A model generated the notes under the pieces. The model made no database searches and was not told where the DNA came from. It was given only the letters and a program-made list of their open reading frames with translations. 7,351 nucleotides of DNA. Source: Omnitrophica WOR_2 bacterium RIFCSPHIGHO2_01_FULL_52_10 (GTDB lineage: Bacteria > Omnitrophota > Gorgyraeia > Zapsychrales > Zapsychraceae). Made by a program: the position numbers and the translations under genes. Each line of letters starts with the position of its first letter. The first letter of the stretch is position 1. Below are positions 5,697 through 7,351 of this stretch, piece by piece. The stretch spans positions 1 through 7,351 of the forward strand of contig MHGM01000001.1 of assembly GCA_001805565.1 (NCBI GenBank), written 5' to 3'.

Positions 5697-6317
5697 ATGG
5701 AAGAGCAAAAAGAACAGATAAAAGACCCCGCTGATACGGCGGGAGCCAGTATTAATAAAATTCCTGTGGTAGAAGAACAGCCACCGGAACCTGTGCGCAG
5801 GAAAAAAGCCGGCGGCGAAGAAGATCGTTTTGGCAAGAAAACGAAGGTCGCTTTGGAAAAATCCGCGGATTCAGAACCCGTCGAAGAGGTCATCTCCATT
5901 AACCGTGTCACCAAAGTGACCAAGGGGGGCAAGAAGCTTTCCTTCAGCGCTTTGGTTGTCGTGGGGGATACCAAGGGACGCGTCGGGTATAGCCTGGAGA
6001 AGGCGGCGGAAGTTTCCATCGCTATCCGTAAGTCCATCGCATCGGCGAAAAAGCAAATGATTAATGTGTCTTTGAGTGGATCAACGATACCTCATGAGAT
6101 CATCGGCCGCTGCGGTGGAGCGACCGTCCTCTTGAAACCGGCGGCGGACGGAACCGGGGTTATCGCCGCGGGACCGGTGCGCGCGGTTTGCGACGGGGTC
6201 GGTATCCGTAACATTTTGACGAAATGCCACCGATCGAACAATCCGATCAATGTCGTTAAGGCGACGATGGACGGGCTTAGCCGTTTAAAGACCAGTCATA
6301 ATTCGAAGAAAGAATAA
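5697..6317 (+). CDS. rpsE: Small subunit ribosomal protein S5 with long charged N-terminal extension
   Basis: S5 lines the mRNA entry channel with S3 and S4 and affects decoding accuracy. From ATG 5697 the product has 206 residues, against about 160-170 usually. The S5 core begins near residue 65: [27 protein letters not shown] (65-91) is the double-stranded RNA-binding domain with the loop linked to spectinomycin resistance. [33 protein letters not shown] (132-164) and [13 protein letters not shown] (182-194) form the C-terminal domain. Relative to E. coli S5, about 50 extra residues precede the core, rich in Glu, Lys and Pro. The tail after DGL is about ten residues shorter. In the core, [11 protein letters not shown] (97-107) replaces the family pattern GxGxGKAxEVP. 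The frame stays open upstream to 5628, but that would overlap rplR by 52 bp. rplO, not rpmD, follows after one base. Confidence 0.93.
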   Translation: MEEQKEQIKDPADTAGASINKIPVVEEQPPEPVRRKKAGGEEDRFGKKTKVALEKSADSEPVEEVISINRVTKVTKGGKKLSFSALVVVGDTKGRVGYSLEKAAEVSIAIRKSIASAKKQMINVSLSGSTIPHEIIGRCGGATVLLKPAADGTGVIAAGPVRAVCDGVGIRNILTKCHRSNNPINVVKATMDGLSRLKTSHNSKKE

Positions 6318-6318
6318 A

Positions 6319-6768
6319 ATGCATTTGCACGAACTTAAATCACCTGTGGGCTCACGAAAAAGGAAGAAACTCCTTGGACGGGGTGCCGGATCCGGTCATG
6401 GCCGCACCAGCGGTCGTGGACAAAAGGGACAAAATTCACGCAGCAGCGGCCGTAAGCTGATTGGGACTTCGGAAGGTGGCCAGATGCCTTTGGCCAAGCG
6501 TCTTCCCAAGGTCGGCTTTCGCAGCAAGCGCCCGATTCTTAATCAGGTCGTTGATCTGGAGCGATTGAATGGATTAAAACTGGAGAGTGGAACGGTTATC
6601 AACGCCGTATTTCTGAAGTCCCAAGGGTTGATTGAAAGTATCCATAAACCTTTCAAGATTCTAGGAGACGGCGAGCTGAAGAGATCCATTGTTATTGAAG
6701 CGGGGAGTGTTTCCCAGACGGCCCGCGAGAAGATTCTCAAGGCCGGGGGCAAGGTTGCAACGGCATGA
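6319..6768 (+). CDS. rplO: Large subunit ribosomal protein L15
   Basis: L15 binds 23S rRNA late in 50S assembly and packs near the central protuberance. The 149 residues are typical. The N-terminal arm has the glycine- and arginine-rich LGRGAGSGHGRTSGRGQKGQNSRSSGRK (19-46), which threads into rRNA, followed by GTSEGGQMPLAKRLPKVGF (49-67). The globular domain has VVDLERLNGL (77-86) and ends with the expected AGSVSQTAREKILKAGGKVATA (128-149). The ATG is one base after the rpsE stop. Only a weak purine stretch (AAGAAAGAA, 6306-6314) precedes it, so coupling to rpsE is likely. The stop overlaps the secY start as ATGA. rpmD, which normally precedes this gene, is absent. Confidence 0.98.
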   Translation: MHLHELKSPVGSRKRKKLLGRGAGSGHGRTSGRGQKGQNSRSSGRKLIGTSEGGQMPLAKRLPKVGFRSKRPILNQVVDLERLNGLKLESGTVINAVFLKSQGLIESIHKPFKILGDGELKRSIVIEAGSVSQTAREKILKAGGKVATA

Positions 6769-7351
6769 TCGCTTCATTTGCCAACTGTTTTAAGATACCT
6801 GAATTAAAGAATAAAATACTTTTTACTTTGGCCATTATCGCGGCCTACCGGGTTGGATGTTATCTCCCGACCCCGGGTGTTAACGGCTCGGTTTTAGCGG
6901 AATTCTTTCAGCGGCTTAGTTCCACCTCTGGAGGGAGCATATTCGGGATCATGAATATGTTCTCCGGTGGAGCGCTGGAAAAGGCAACGGTGTTCGCCTT
7001 GGGGATCATGCCCTATATTTCCAGCTCCATTATCATGCAGCTTTTGACGGCCGTTATTCCGTCGTTGGAACGTTTGGCCAAGGAAGGCCAGGCCGGCTAT
7101 CAGAAGATCAATCAGTACACGCGCTACGGCACCTTGGTCTTGGCGCTCGTTCAATCATTTTTTATCGCTCTTTGGCTTGAAGATAAATCGGGAACGGTCT
7201 TTCAAGGATTGCAGGTCGTCAATAATCCGGGATGGGGATTTCGCCTGGTAACCGTTTTGACCTTATCGAGCGGGACGCTCCTTTTGATGTGGTTTGGTGA
7301 ACGCATCCAGGAACACGGTATCGGTAACGGGATTTCCCTTATTATTACGGC
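6765..7351 (+). CDS. secY: Protein translocase channel subunit SecY, N-terminal part (3' end outside window)
   Basis: SecY is the pore-forming subunit of the SecYEG inner-membrane channel, through which SecA or the ribosome passes secreted and membrane proteins. The visible 195 codons are just under half of the usual ~430-440. The N-terminus MIASFANCFKIPELKNKILFTL is characteristic. TM1 spans about 17-35 and contains AYRVGCYLPTPGV. The plug region GGSIFGIMNMFSGGAL is at 56-71. TM2 is about 75-99, with ALGIMPYISSSIIMQLLT. The loop LERLAKEGQAGYQKINQYTRYGTL leads into TM3 (~121-138), and TM4 spans about 159-177. The family motif GERIQEHGIGNGISLIIT (178-195) reaches the window edge. The start is an ATGA overlap with the rplO stop, with AAGG at 6751-6754 ten bases upstream. 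No frameshift is seen. Confidence 0.97.
   Translation, partial: MIASFANCFKIPELKNKILFTLAIIAAYRVGCYLPTPGVNGSVLAEFFQRLSSTSGGSIFGIMNMFSGGALEKATVFALGIMPYISSSIIMQLLTAVIPSLERLAKEGQAGYQKINQYTRYGTLVLALVQSFFIALWLEDKSGTVFQGLQVVNNPGWGFRLVTVLTLSSGTLLLMWFGERIQEHGIGNGISLIIT

Noticed and set aside
6894..7154. 86-codon - strand frame opposite secY
   Set aside because: It is antisense to the well-conserved SecY coding sequence, and the translation resembles no family I recognise.
1..7351. Hidden mobile element, CRISPR array, toxin-antitoxin pair or novel gene system
   Set aside because: Almost every base is covered by tightly packed, recognisable ribosomal protein genes plus secY. No long spacers, long direct repeats or unassigned + strand genes remain.

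Overview
The window is a stretch of the bacterial S10-spc ribosomal protein super-operon, all on the + strand. It starts inside rplB (L2) and ends inside secY. The gene order is rplB(partial)-rpsS-rplV-rpsC-rplP-rpmC-rpsQ-rplN-rplX-rplE-rpsN-rpsH-rplF-rplR-rpsE-rplO-secY(partial). Every product was identified from conserved family motifs read in the translation. There are no RNA genes, mobile elements, CRISPR arrays or metabolic inserts.

Layout: positions 1-2873 hold the distal S10-type genes (L2, S19, L22, S3, L16, L29, S17). Positions 2883-6768 hold the spc-type genes (L14, L24, L5, S14, S8, L6, L18, S5, L15). From 6765 the SecY translocon gene begins. The S10 and spc halves are only 9 bp apart, with no visible promoter or terminator, so the block is probably one transcript. 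Spacing is very tight: two ATGA stop/start overlaps (rplP/rpmC and rplO/secY), one 26-bp overlap (rpmC/rpsQ), and otherwise gaps of 1-35 bp. The widest gap, between rpsN and rpsH, holds an 8-bp perfect inverted repeat. No gene-free stretch approaches 300 bp.

Organism: the cluster is clearly bacterial. Base composition is moderate, S14 is the short zinc-binding type, and rpmD (L30) is missing from its usual place between rpsE and rplO. The S3 N-terminal region (WRSLWFADKKQF, then EDYKIRQF) recalls the PVC/Omnitrophota side of the bacterial tree. That placement is inference from memory of related sequences, not a computed result.

Function: the products are structural parts of both ribosomal subunits, plus the membrane channel that receives nascent membrane and secreted proteins. 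This is essential, vertically inherited housekeeping DNA, and I see no undescribed system in it. The points worth a second look are small: the rpmD absence, an S5 with a charged N-terminal extension of about 50 residues and an altered core motif, an S3 with a Gln-rich tail and two substituted conserved positions, the rpsN-rpsH hairpin, and a few single-residue departures.
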